Assembly (NCBI RefSeq): GCF_002563955.1
Contig: NZ_PDJE01000001.1
Location: 1,612,001 to 1,676,000, forward strand
Direction of reading: 5' to 3'
From: Paramicrobacterium agarici
GTDB lineage: Bacteria; Actinomycetota; Actinomycetes; Actinomycetales; Microbacteriaceae
Length of the DNA: 64,000 bases
Positions 1-8,800 of the stretch are shown piece after piece (the stretch's first letter is position 1; every line of letters begins with the position of its first letter). The position numbers were made by a program, and so were the translations under genes. The notes under the pieces were generated by a model. That model worked only from the letters and a program-made list of their open reading frames with translations. It searched no databases and was not told where the DNA came from.

Positions 1-948
1 CCCGGCATGAACGCCCGCACCTTCACGCTCTACAAGTTCCGTACTATGAGAAACATCGACCCGTCTCATGGGTGGGTGACAAATGAACAGCGGATAACTC
101 GCTTTGGTCACTTCTTGCGATCCACTAGTCTCGACGAATTGCCGAGCCTCTGGAATATTTTGCGCGGCGAGATGAGCCTCGTAGGTCCGCGTCCCCTGCG
201 AGTCTCCTACCTTCCTCGCTACTCATCAGAGCAACAACGCCGACATGAAGTGCGCCCTGGTCTTACCGGGCTCGCGCAGGTTCGGGGGCGCAACGCTATG
301 GGGTGGGATGAGACGTTGAAACTTGACGTCGAGTATGTTGACCGACAGAGCGTAAAGCTCGATATGTCGATTCTTATCGAGACTGTACGCACAGTGGTGC
401 GCCGAGACGGGATAACGGAACAAGGACAGTCAACGCGGAGCGAATTCCTCGGGCCCAGGAGTACAAGGCGCGTTGAACTTGTCCAGCTTTCAATCGAGCA
501 CTTGGCAACGCGGGTTCAGTGGTTGAACGACCCGGTTGTGCGTGCGGGCGCCTCGGTGTCCTTCATTGCAGATTTGGCCGCGATGGAAACTTGGTTCGAC
601 AGTGTCCGCGAGGATCCTGCTCGGTACGATTGGGTGGGAATTCATCGTCAGGACCGTTCCCTCGTGTCAATGTGTGGCCTGCAGCGCGTTGAAGCTGGAC
701 ACTTTACGCTCTACATCTACGTCGATCCGTCGAGACACGGGCAGGGAATCGGTCGCGACACCATGCAACTCATGATTGCGCGTGCCCGGGAGCTTGGCGC
801 CAAACGATTGACGCTCGAGACGCGAGTTGACAATGCTGCAGCCATCCGACTCTATTGCAGCCTCGGATTTGAAGACTTTGGCGCAGTTGCCGGAGGTTCG
901 AAGCGGAGAATGAAATTGGACATTGAATCAGGACACGGCAATGCGTGA
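1..948 (+). CDS. Initiating sugar-phosphate transferase fused to GNAT acetyltransferase (5' partial)
   Basis: The reading frame is open to the window edge, so the real start lies upstream; about 315 residues are visible. Residues 1-135 are the cytoplasmic catalytic half of a bacterial sugar transferase (WcaJ/PglC type) that moves a sugar-1-phosphate onto undecaprenyl phosphate: YKFRTM, then TSLDELPSLWNILRGEMSLV followed by GPRPL, then RPGLTGLAQV. From about residue 155 a RimJ/RimL-like GNAT domain follows, with the acetyl-CoA loop RHGQGIG and the late motif AAIRLYCSLGFE. The in-frame fusion suggests that the same polypeptide acetylates an amino sugar and starts glycan assembly. The fusion is seen directly; the substrate is inference. 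The next gene overlaps its 3' end. Confidence 0.88.
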   Translation, partial: PGMNARTFTLYKFRTMRNIDPSHGWVTNEQRITRFGHFLRSTSLDELPSLWNILRGEMSLVGPRPLRVSYLPRYSSEQQRRHEVRPGLTGLAQVRGRNAMGWDETLKLDVEYVDRQSVKLDMSILIETVRTVVRRDGITEQGQSTRSEFLGPRSTRRVELVQLSIEHLATRVQWLNDPVVRAGASVSFIADLAAMETWFDSVREDPARYDWVGIHRQDRSLVSMCGLQRVEAGHFTLYIYVDPSRHGQGIGRDTMQLMIARARELGAKRLTLETRVDNAAAIRLYCSLGFEDFGAVAGGSKRRMKLDIESGHGNA

Positions 949-2002
949 AGATTCGGCACAGCAGCCAATGCGCATTCTGATCGGATCTGTCGGTCGCCGC
1001 GTCTACCTAGTGGATTGGTTTGAACAAGCGTTCACAAAGCTCGGCGTGAACGGCGAGGTTCACGTCACCGATGCCGACCCATTCAGCGCCGCGTACGCGC
1101 GCGCCTCGTTTCGCCATCTTATGCCTGAATATGGCGAGCCAGGTTACGAGAATGCCATGATTAGTCTCTTCAAGAAGATTCGCCCGAACTTGTTCTTTTC
1201 TGTGAACGACTTCGAACTGGCCTATTTGGCATCGACGCGATTCGCGATTCGCCTACGTCAGTTCGGCGGCAATGTGCTAGCCCTACCTGAGGAACGCCAC
1301 AGGGCCGTGCACGACAAATATCAAATGGCGATCGAGCTGGCAGCAGTTGGTGTTTCCACCCCTGACACTGCGCTTCTCTCAGACACCGCAGGTGTAGAGG
1401 CAGTTTTGGAATCCTCGACGGAAGTGGTGATTAAAGATCGATTCGGGAGCGGCTCGTCCGGTCTCGTGATCGCGCGTACGGCTGATTTCGACAGCGCGGT
1501 CAAATGGCTGTCAGTGAAGTGGCGCAAGGAAATTGAACGCCACAAAAGGGCTGCGGAATTCGTAGTTCAGCGCGCGATTATTGGAGAGGAATACGGCATG
1601 GACTTGGTTTCGCCCCTCGAGGAGGGCGTCCATCCACTCGGTGTGCTGGCGCGTAGAAAGAGCCGCATGCGCTCGGGCGAGACAGATCGGGCCGAGTCAG
1701 TGGATGCATCCCCCTTCGTTGAACTCGCTCAAGCTGTTGCGAGCTGGACGGGTCATCAGGGGTTGATTGACGTGGACGTGATGGTTGCGCAAGATGGGCG
1801 TCCATTCGTCATCGATATCAATCCTCGATTTGGTGGCGGGTATCCATTCAGTCATCTCGCTGGCGCTGACGTCCCTTCCCTCTATGTTGCGCAACTACTT
1901 CAGGGCTCGTGTCGACGCCTAGACGCAAAGGGCCACCTGTCATATGTACCGGGCGTTGTTTCAACTAAGAACGAAGCCGTCACAAAGACAAGTGTGAGAT
2001 GA
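941..2002 (+). CDS. ATP-grasp carboxylate-amine/thiol ligase-like protein
   Basis: The 353-residue protein resembles ATP-grasp ligases of the CarB/PylC-like kind found in glycan loci. The N-terminal nucleotide fold begins RILIGSVGRR. An ATP-grasp core follows (VIKDRFGSGSSGLVIA, then FVVQRAIIGEEYGMDLV) with the metal/ATP end motif FVIDINPRFGGGYP near residue 290. Such enzymes join a carboxylate to an amine through an acyl phosphate. I chose ATG 941 because it overlaps the upstream stop and has AGGA about 7 nt upstream; a TTG at 923 or ATG at 968 are alternatives. It may attach an amino acid or other acyl group to the glycan precursor, but the substrate is unknown. Confidence 0.82.
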   Translation: MREDSAQQPMRILIGSVGRRVYLVDWFEQAFTKLGVNGEVHVTDADPFSAAYARASFRHLMPEYGEPGYENAMISLFKKIRPNLFFSVNDFELAYLASTRFAIRLRQFGGNVLALPEERHRAVHDKYQMAIELAAVGVSTPDTALLSDTAGVEAVLESSTEVVIKDRFGSGSSGLVIARTADFDSAVKWLSVKWRKEIERHKRAAEFVVQRAIIGEEYGMDLVSPLEEGVHPLGVLARRKSRMRSGETDRAESVDASPFVELAQAVASWTGHQGLIDVDVMVAQDGRPFVIDINPRFGGGYPFSHLAGADVPSLYVAQLLQGSCRRLDAKGHLSYVPGVVSTKNEAVTKTSVR

Positions 2003-2065
2003 ATCTCGAAGGTTGCAACAGCACGCTTTTCCCTGAGGACGGAAGCTGCGCCTTGGTGGGACCCA

Positions 2066-3286
2066 GTGAAAAAGTCACCTCGCCCCATGAAGCTTTCCTT
2101 CGTTGCGTATCGCATGTCAGCAGGACGTGACGTGGTGGGAGAACACCGGTCAATTTGTATCGTGGTCACAAGCCATACAACTGCCGCAACGTTCCTGCAT
2201 GGGTACTTGACCGAGTTGCGCACGCGCGGGTGGCGGGTAACGGTAATTTGCTCTCCTGGTGAGGGAATTGAGGACTGGGCACGAGAGGAAGGAGTGACGC
2301 TTCATACGATACCTATGGAGCGTGCACCGTCGCCAACAAAAGACCTGCGTTCGCTCGTCTCCCTCGCCAATGTATTGCGACGGCTGGAGCCCGACGTTCT
2401 GGTATACGCGACGCCGAAGGCAAGCCTATTGAGTGCGCTGGCTGGCACCATTGCCGGTGTGAGGACCCGCGTGTATGAGTTATGGGGGCTGCGCTTGGAG
2501 ACCGCAGCTGGTCCAGCACGTCACATCCTTCGAGCACTTGAGTTCATCACCGCTCGGTTGTCGACGAGTGTCGTTGCAAACAGTCGCAGTCTCGCCAAAT
2601 ATGCACACAATCTAGGGATCACTCCGCAAGTCCCGGCAGTATTGGGTGCGGGATCATCTCATGGCGTCGACTCAGAACGATTCCGTCCCAGCGCGGATTA
2701 TCCTCGCATCGACGGTAGGACCCGTGAGTTTCTTGATGAGACAACTGGACTAACGGTCGGCTTTGTGGGGCGCTTGCACCCAGACAAAGGTGTTGACACC
2801 ATCCTGAAAGCCGCCGGTAGCTGCGCCCGACGTGGTACCCGTATCCGCACGCTGTTGATCGGAAGTGACGAGGGCGCTCAAGTTGCTCAATTGTGCAGAG
2901 AACTCGATGGACTCGTTCCAGTCCATCTCACTGGTAGGGTTTCTGACCCGCGCCCGTACCTTGCGCGAATCGATGTTCTTGTTCTCATGAGCCTTCGTGA
3001 GGGTTTCCCGAACGTCGTGCTTGAGGCTGCCGGTATGGAAGTACCCGCGATCGTCGCCGACAGCACGGGCACTGTCGATTCAGTTGTAGATCGAATCACT
3101 GGACGCATAGTCCCAGTCGGCAATGCCGCAGCCCTCGCGGAGGTTCTAGATGAGCTCAACTTAGATCGAGAGCAGCTCAGCAGGCTCGGACTATCGGCCC
3201 GAGAGCGTGTGGTCTCGCACTTCGACCAATCGACTGTCTGCGGCCTCCACGTAGATTTTTTTGAGAAGGCACAGAAGCAGCGTTAA
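2066..3286 (+). CDS. Glycosyltransferase family 4
   Basis: This is a GT-B fold, GT4-type glycosyltransferase of up to 406 residues. The N-terminal acceptor domain begins near ICIVVTSHTTAATFLHGYL. The C-terminal donor domain has GFVGRLHPDKGVDTILKA followed by the typical LMSLREGFPNVVLEAAGMEV, in which the EGFPNVVLEA segment carries the retaining GT4 donor-binding Glu. It probably adds a sugar to the lipid-linked repeat unit at the inner membrane face. The start is uncertain: GTG 2066 is the longest, and ATG 2087 or ATG 2114 would lose residues not needed for the fold; none has a strong ribosome site. Its 3' end overlaps the convergent polymerase gene by 4 bases. Confidence 0.88.
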   Translation: MKKSPRPMKLSFVAYRMSAGRDVVGEHRSICIVVTSHTTAATFLHGYLTELRTRGWRVTVICSPGEGIEDWAREEGVTLHTIPMERAPSPTKDLRSLVSLANVLRRLEPDVLVYATPKASLLSALAGTIAGVRTRVYELWGLRLETAAGPARHILRALEFITARLSTSVVANSRSLAKYAHNLGITPQVPAVLGAGSSHGVDSERFRPSADYPRIDGRTREFLDETTGLTVGFVGRLHPDKGVDTILKAAGSCARRGTRIRTLLIGSDEGAQVAQLCRELDGLVPVHLTGRVSDPRPYLARIDVLVLMSLREGFPNVVLEAAGMEVPAIVADSTGTVDSVVDRITGRIVPVGNAAALAEVLDELNLDREQLSRLGLSARERVVSHFDQSTVCGLHVDFFEKAQKQR

Positions 3287-4593
3287 TCAGTTTCCTCATG
3301 TGAGTGAACGCGTCCTCGCTCACTTCGTAATGCGTGCACGCCAAATGCGAGCATGCCAAGGAAGAGCCAGAACATGCGTGCGTTGTTCAGTGAGAGTGAT
3401 GCCCCCGCCAGCAGGAAGACGAGCACCATGTCGCGTAGCTGGACAACGTTTAGTGTCTTCTCCAAGAAAGGGGCGTGTCGTTGAGAGGCAAGAAAGAGAT
3501 GAACTGCAATCCAAGCAAATAGGACAATGGCCAGGGGCAGACCCCATTCAGCGGCGAGCTGGAGGTATGTATTGTGGGCGAGGGTGACGGAACCAGCGAG
3601 CTCTGCCGTCGCATCCTGATAAGACCCGACTCCGCTACCCCAGAATGGCGCGCGTTGGATTACCAGCAGCGCATTGCCCCAGGCGTCATCGCGGCCCGAC
3701 CCTTGCCCTGCGATAGCATCCTGTGCATCAGTAGAGAACAAGAGGGCGATGCGGTTCAGCTGCGGGAGAACGGTACCGGCGTGCAAGAGCGTGGCATGCA
3801 GCCCGTGGAGAATGGTGCTACCCGCTATCGCAACTGCAACTACACCGATAGCCGTGAGTGGGAGTGCCACTACCCACCGGGCTTTCCTAAAGGTCCTCTC
3901 GAATAGTAAGAGCGTGAGAACGGCGACAAGTACGATCGCGCCCGTCTTGGACGCAGAGAACACCACCGAAGTAGCCAAAATAGCGACTAGGGGCCAGCGT
4001 ATAGGACGCTTCAGATCGGTATCTCGTGCGATGAAAATGAGCGCGGCAACGGCGAGTGCCGAATAATAATTTGGATCGGACATTAGGCCCCGGAACCGGA
4101 ACGAGCCGTAATACATCAGGTCAGGCAGGGGGACACCGATGAGATTGTTTGCAAGGCTGAGCAATGCGACGGCGGCGGCACCAAACGCGAACCATCGGAG
4201 AGCTGTTGAATGGGCTCCAGCGCGCACCAGCGAGTAACCCGCGATGAAGTAGAGAAATGACACGACCATCTTGACCAACTCACCCATGACGCTCTGGCTA
4301 TCTGGGGTGGTCCCAAAAGTGAGCGGAGTGAACCACAATGCGGTGGTGATCGTCAGGGTAAAGACAGCGAGTGAGTAGAAGACAGCTGCACGGGGCAATA
4401 TGATGCCGTGGCTGCATGCGAGCGCGATCAGCAGCAAAGGCAGGATTACATCGGCGAGAGAGACATTGAACCCGGCAATCCGTGCGGTTTGGTTCAGGAA
4501 TAGTCCCAGCGCACCCGCAAGGACGATTAATCCGGATCGCTCCTGCGTTCTCCACCTGCGACCAGAATTGGGATCGCCCTCAGGGCGTGACAT
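3283..4593 (-). CDS. O-antigen ligase / Wzy-like polysaccharide polymerase
   Basis: This is a polytopic membrane protein of about 436 residues with roughly ten hydrophobic segments. The Wzy_C/O-antigen ligase signature lies in the C-terminal half: VVFSASKTGAIVLVAVLTLL, then a long extracytoplasmic loop with APFWGSGVGSY and the hallmark HNTYLQLAAEWG before the last helices. The family polymerises or ligates undecaprenyl-linked repeat units outside the membrane. ATG 4593 is preferred; a TTG at 4647 gives 18 more residues. AAGGAG lies somewhat far upstream of the ATG. It is the only minus-strand gene in the first 12 kb, convergent with the GT4 gene, so it is transcribed separately from the flanking glycan genes. 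Confidence 0.87.
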   Translation of the reverse strand: MSRPEGDPNSGRRWRTQERSGLIVLAGALGLFLNQTARIAGFNVSLADVILPLLLIALACSHGIILPRAAVFYSLAVFTLTITTALWFTPLTFGTTPDSQSVMGELVKMVVSFLYFIAGYSLVRAGAHSTALRWFAFGAAAVALLSLANNLIGVPLPDLMYYGSFRFRGLMSDPNYYSALAVAALIFIARDTDLKRPIRWPLVAILATSVVFSASKTGAIVLVAVLTLLLFERTFRKARWVVALPLTAIGVVAVAIAGSTILHGLHATLLHAGTVLPQLNRIALLFSTDAQDAIAGQGSGRDDAWGNALLVIQRAPFWGSGVGSYQDATAELAGSVTLAHNTYLQLAAEWGLPLAIVLFAWIAVHLFLASQRHAPFLEKTLNVVQLRDMVLVFLLAGASLSLNNARMFWLFLGMLAFGVHALRSERGRVHSHEETD

Positions 4594-5209
4594 GACATTG
4601 CGGTCTAGGCTCCTTGATCCGCGACCGCGAAATTGTGATTCCCTCAATGTGCTTGATTCTCCAGACCGACTCTGGTGGGCGAAGTCCTCGATGTGCGACG
4701 CGCAGTGCTGAACAGTCAGAACAGCGATAGTGCTCGCCGGCGAAGCGCGTGTGCATACTGGTCACTCTATCGGCCTTCGAATCGGGTTTCGTTTGTTGGG
4801 CAAAGGTTCAACTCACTCCAAAATTTCTTCGACTCGGTAGTTGCCTTCGGGAGCTTCAGATCGCGAATTGAGATAGCGGCAGACAGAGTACATGCGCTAG
4901 CTTCTAGTGGTCGCTTTCTGCGGAGCCGCTCGTGTGAGAAACCGTGCTTGCTCCTTGCCGTCTACCGGGCTCACCCCGGGCCCCGGAAACAATTGGATTC
5001 AGATCGAGAGGGTGAACGGGTATCTGCCGGGCCGCCTCTCAAAGCCGGACAACTGGAACCTTCGGTATGCAACGCTCTGTTGATTAGGCAGACATTCCCG
5101 ATGTAACGAGCCGCCGAAGCCCCATACCCAATCCCCGGACCAAGGCATAGCCGAGTCGCGCGGGCGGATAGACTATTCGCTGGCGAACTATGAACAGGAA
5201 GGGTGGCGG
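4594..5209. other. Intergenic region between divergent glycan genes
   Basis: About 600 bases separate the start of the polymerase from the start of the acyltransferase. The region should carry both divergent promoters. It contains a GC-rich patch (CTCACCCCGGGCCCCGG near 4970-4986) but no convincing hairpin terminator. Open frames here have basic, low-complexity translations without a ribosome site, so I do not call a gene. Confidence 0.5.
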
Positions 5210-6346
5210 ATGCCTGAATCGCTCGTCACTCGGGAGCTCGACAAGCATCGCCGCTTCGAACTGCTTGACCTACTCCGCTTCCTTGCTGCGCTCATGGTTG
5301 TCGCTTTTCACTGGTTCTTCAACGGGATCAGCAACGGTAAGGTCGAGAGCATAGACTTCACGGCATTAGCCCCGATCGCTCTGTATGGAGTGTACGGCGT
5401 CCACCTGTTCTTCCTCATCAGTGGGTTCGTCATAGCAGAGTCAGCGCACGGCAAGACCGCGGGCCAATTCGTCGTGAGCCGCGGAGTCCGGCTGTTCCCC
5501 GCTTATTGGGTTGCAATGGCATCAACAACAATCATCGTCAATGCCTGGGGTGACGAATCGATGCATGTGACTCCGGTGCAGTTCCTTGCGAACCTGACGA
5601 TGATGCCCCGCTTGTTCGGTCAACGGGCCGTGGATGGTGTGTACTGGACGCTCACTGTCGAGTTGACATTCTATCTATTGGTTTTTCTAGTGCTTCTGCT
5701 CGGACTCGGCCGATTCCTTGACATCGTATTTCCGACCTGGGCATTAACCATGCTCACAGTGACGGTCATCGTTCCCCAAGCATCCGGTTTGCCTTACCTC
5801 GACGGATACTACGCATTCTTCGCGTCTGGCGCGATTATGGCGTCCATCCGGCGGCGTGGCTTCTCGCCTTTTCGGGTGCTGGGCCTTGGCGCAGCGGCTG
5901 CAACGTCAATCGTGTTTGTCGGGCGCAACATCGCCACGTTCAACGAAGGACACGCGTTCGCGGTGTCACCCGTTGCGGTGTTTGCGCTGATCGGTGCGTT
6001 TTACGTCATTATTTCGCTGATGTGGATACCGAGAATGACCAAGGTTTCTATCCCGCTCTCTCGGTCGATAAGCGATCTGACGTATCCTATCTATCTGCTG
6101 CACGCGCACATCGGATATACCTTGCTCGGCTCGCTCGCCACACAGTCCACCGTTTGGCTGATATATCCGCTCTTATTCGCGGGATTGGTCGTTTCGGCAG
6201 GGTTGTTGCACTGGGGGATCGAAGTGAAGATGCGGGATATCTGGTTTAGCGGATTCAAGTTGCTCCAGGCGCCGGTCGACTGGATGCAAGCGCTGCTGAC
6301 CCCTCCCGGACGCCTCAGCAAGAATGCGGGCGGAATTTCCGTATAA
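5210..6346 (+). CDS. Acyltransferase 3 family (OafA/YrhL-like) membrane protein
   Basis: The 378-residue protein is a multi-pass membrane acyltransferase of the AT3 family, which O-acylates sugars of surface glycans. The signature N-terminus is present: ELLDLLRFLAALMVVAFHWF, followed by GVYGVHLFFLISGFVIA with the conserved RxxR-type segment near SRGVRLFPAYW. The catalytic His of the first helix (FHW) is intact. About ten hydrophobic helices follow, and there is no SGNH domain at the C-terminus. ATG 5210 follows the purine-rich AGGAAGGGTGGCGG. It stands alone on the plus strand, with long flanks on both sides. An O-acetyl decoration of the repeat unit is likely; the acyl group and site are unknown. 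Confidence 0.92.
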   Translation: MPESLVTRELDKHRRFELLDLLRFLAALMVVAFHWFFNGISNGKVESIDFTALAPIALYGVYGVHLFFLISGFVIAESAHGKTAGQFVVSRGVRLFPAYWVAMASTTIIVNAWGDESMHVTPVQFLANLTMMPRLFGQRAVDGVYWTLTVELTFYLLVFLVLLLGLGRFLDIVFPTWALTMLTVTVIVPQASGLPYLDGYYAFFASGAIMASIRRRGFSPFRVLGLGAAAATSIVFVGRNIATFNEGHAFAVSPVAVFALIGAFYVIISLMWIPRMTKVSIPLSRSISDLTYPIYLLHAHIGYTLLGSLATQSTVWLIYPLLFAGLVVSAGLLHWGIEVKMRDIWFSGFKLLQAPVDWMQALLTPPGRLSKNAGGISV

Positions 6347-6713
6347 CCCGGACCGCAATCGAACGCGCTATCGGCCCTCGTGCTTGCGCAGTTGACCTGC
6401 CAGGGTCTTGCGATGGTGGGCAAGAGACATCGTACTGTTTAGCCCGATGCCCGCGTTCAACCGTTTCTTCGACAAGCCCTTTCGCACCGCGAAGGCTTTC
6501 GCCGCGCCTCAAGCAAAAAATGCCGAGATACAGGCTCAACCGATCCGCATGGGTAGTACAACTAGAATCCTTTCGGGGCCGACATGCGCGACGACGTCGG
6601 CGGCCAGGCCAGCGCGCAAATCGAGTGAAGAGTTGGGTTATAAACAACGCACGGCCAACTGACACTGCTGAACGTGCTTTGACGGCACGATCTTTCAATG
6701 TAAAGGCGGGAAA
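6347..6713. other. Intergenic region upstream of a GT2 gene
   Basis: These 367 bases hold no supported gene. The translations of open frames are arginine-rich and lack ribosome sites. Close to the downstream gene are an AT-rich TTATAAAC patch (about 6637-6644) and the ribosome site AAAGGCGGG before ATG 6714, so a promoter for the 6714 gene is plausible. Confidence 0.4.
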
Positions 6714-7532
6714 ATGGCGAGCGATCTCGTTAGCGTTGTAATTCCACATTTCAATTCATCGAAGACATTGGCTCGTGCATTGGACTCGGTTGTTGCACAG
6801 TCTTGGCCCGTCCACGAAGTTATCGTGGTAGACGACGCATCATCGAAGTCTGAGCGGTTGGTGGCGCAAGAGATCATTGCAGGACGCGAGGGTACTCGTC
6901 TCATCTTGCTTGAGGTGAATGGCGGGCCGGCGAACGCAAGAAACATCGGGTGGAATGAAGCGAAGGCCGAATGGGTAGCGTTCCTTGACAGTGACGATGC
7001 ATGGCATCCGCGGAAGATCGAGCTTCAAATTCAACACGCGATCGAATCGAATCCGCCAGCCGTACTAATCGCGAGTCGTACGGTGCAGGTCAATGCGCCA
7101 TCAGACTTGGATTCGATCGAAGTGTCCTTAGACACACCCGCTATCCCGGTGCGGAAACGGGAACTGTTGTTGAGGAACCGAATGTCTACCCCGAGCGTCG
7201 TTTTGCGGCGAGAGATCCCGGAGCGATTCGCCGCTAACCGGAGGTTCTCCGAAGATTACGAATTATGGCTCACCCTCGTCGGCAAAGGTTACCCCGTATT
7301 GCTCATCGACGCGCCACTTGCAGCCGTATTCAAAGCACCATACGGAGCGTCCGGGCTATCTTCGCGCATTTGGTCGATGATTCTCGGTGAATATAGGGCA
7401 TATCTCGGTGCTAGGAACGCCGGCGCATTATCCATGTTGGAAACGGTTTTCGGGATTCTGAATTCGACCGCGAAGTCATGTATTCGTTTGCTCAAGATCT
7501 TATCGAGCAAGATTCGCAGGGGTTTCACGTGA
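6714..7532 (+). CDS. Glycosyltransferase family 2
   Basis: This 272-residue GT-A fold enzyme has the classic GT2 start VSVVIPHFNSSKTLARALDS, the VVVDDAS nucleotide-binding motif and FLDSDDAWHP, in which DSDD supplies the metal-binding DxD. An SEDYELWL segment near residue 180 corresponds to the catalytic ED region. It should transfer a sugar from a nucleotide donor to the lipid-linked glycan on the cytoplasmic side. ATG 6714 follows AAAGGCGGG. Its stop overlaps the GTG of the flippase gene, so the two are translationally coupled. Codon use here is more AT-tolerant than in the second half of the window. Confidence 0.92.
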   Translation: MASDLVSVVIPHFNSSKTLARALDSVVAQSWPVHEVIVVDDASSKSERLVAQEIIAGREGTRLILLEVNGGPANARNIGWNEAKAEWVAFLDSDDAWHPRKIELQIQHAIESNPPAVLIASRTVQVNAPSDLDSIEVSLDTPAIPVRKRELLLRNRMSTPSVVLRREIPERFAANRRFSEDYELWLTLVGKGYPVLLIDAPLAAVFKAPYGASGLSSRIWSMILGEYRAYLGARNAGALSMLETVFGILNSTAKSCIRLLKILSSKIRRGFT

Positions 7533-8728
7533 GCAGACTGGGCGGAGCTCTATTCTCAATTGGCTCGCTCAGCGTAGCGGTCGTGCAGTGGCTGCTCGTC
7601 TGGATGTTTGCACGCTTCGCAGGAGGACCGGAAGCTGTTGGCGAGTACGCGCTAGTGCTATCCGTTGCCACGCCGGTGTTTACTTTTGCACAACTAGGCT
7701 TGCGCACTGTTTACTTAAGCTTGCGCGCCAACTATCCTTGGCGCTCTTATATCACTCTAAGGATGGCGGGCTTGCTTCTCGCGGTCCTGATCCTTGTCTT
7801 GTATTTTCAGACTTCATCAACGGTGGGCTCGGCGCTTTGGGTAGCGGTGCTGCTATCTAAAGTTGTTACCGCGTACTTTGACATTCTCCAAGCACGGATT
7901 CAGCGTCATGGTCGCTTAATCGGCCTAGGAGCGCTCAATCTAGCAAACAGCCTCGGCACGATAGCATTCGCTGCATCGGCTCTTTTGATATTCGGCACAG
8001 TCTCTGCAGCAGTTTTTGCGTCGGCAATGGTGTCGACTGCGGTTGCAGCGGGGGCTCGGCGTCTCTCCAGACAACAATCGTCAGAGCGCGTAGAAGAAGG
8101 CAACGGCATTCGCGAGATTTTGCGGGCCGGCCTCCCTACAACGGTTGCAGAATTCCTAGCCGCGTTTGCAAGCTATTTGCCGATTCTTGTCCTGTCAAGG
8201 ATTGCAGGTGAGGCGTTAGTCGGTCTCTTTTCCGCGGCCGCCTATTTACTCACCTTTGCCAACCTGTCCGGAGCCATCGCGAAGAATATTCTGATCACCG
8301 CTTTCAGACGAACGTTGGCAGACGAAGGTGTTCGGGCCCTGTTGCGGCGATCACACCGGGTTGTTTGGGGAGTCGGACTGGTCGGTTGTTGCGCGGCGCC
8401 GTTCGTGATTTTGTTAGGTGATCCTGTGATGCGATTGGTCTACGGTCCAGGATTTGGGATGTCGTATGGAGATCTTGCTCTGCTGACGGTCGCGCTGATT
8501 CCCATAGCGCCCTCTTACATTTACAGCACGACAATTAATGTTTTGGAACGGTTCTCCAGTCAGGCGTGGATCTGGGTAATGGCGCTTGTTCTTGGATTAT
8601 CTACTGGCGTCGTCTGCTTCTTCCTTGGCGTTTCGTCGATCGCAATTGCGTTCGCTGTTGCGCTCGCCATCAGTTGGGCCCGTTTCCTTGGCGCTTTTTG
8701 GCTGGCGATGAGACTTGCCCGCAATTGA
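7529..8728 (+). CDS. Wzx-like polysaccharide flippase (MATE/MOP superfamily)
   Basis: The roughly 399-residue polytopic protein has about twelve hydrophobic helices and no soluble domain, like oligosaccharide flippases of the MOP superfamily that turn undecaprenyl-linked repeat units across the membrane. Typical stretches are FARFAGGPEAVGEYALVLSV after helix 1 and YGPGFGMSYGDLALLTVALI in the second half. GTG 7529 is chosen because it overlaps the previous stop as GTGA and follows GCAGGGGT; an in-frame ATG at 7478 would lie inside the GT2 gene. It probably works with the polymerase at 3283-4593. Confidence 0.85.
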   Translation: MSRLGGALFSIGSLSVAVVQWLLVWMFARFAGGPEAVGEYALVLSVATPVFTFAQLGLRTVYLSLRANYPWRSYITLRMAGLLLAVLILVLYFQTSSTVGSALWVAVLLSKVVTAYFDILQARIQRHGRLIGLGALNLANSLGTIAFAASALLIFGTVSAAVFASAMVSTAVAAGARRLSRQQSSERVEEGNGIREILRAGLPTTVAEFLAAFASYLPILVLSRIAGEALVGLFSAAAYLLTFANLSGAIAKNILITAFRRTLADEGVRALLRRSHRVVWGVGLVGCCAAPFVILLGDPVMRLVYGPGFGMSYGDLALLTVALIPIAPSYIYSTTINVLERFSSQAWIWVMALVLGLSTGVVCFFLGVSSIAIAFAVALAISWARFLGAFWLAMRLARN

Positions 8729-8800
8729 GTAGGCAAAGTTTCGGAGATGTTCGCTATGCATATCTAGAGCTGACGGGGCAATCACACCGAGAGGATGTAC

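Noticed and set aside
4675-5106. 143-residue frame between divergent glycan genes
   Set aside because: There is no ribosome site, no recognisable domain, and the composition is like random translation.
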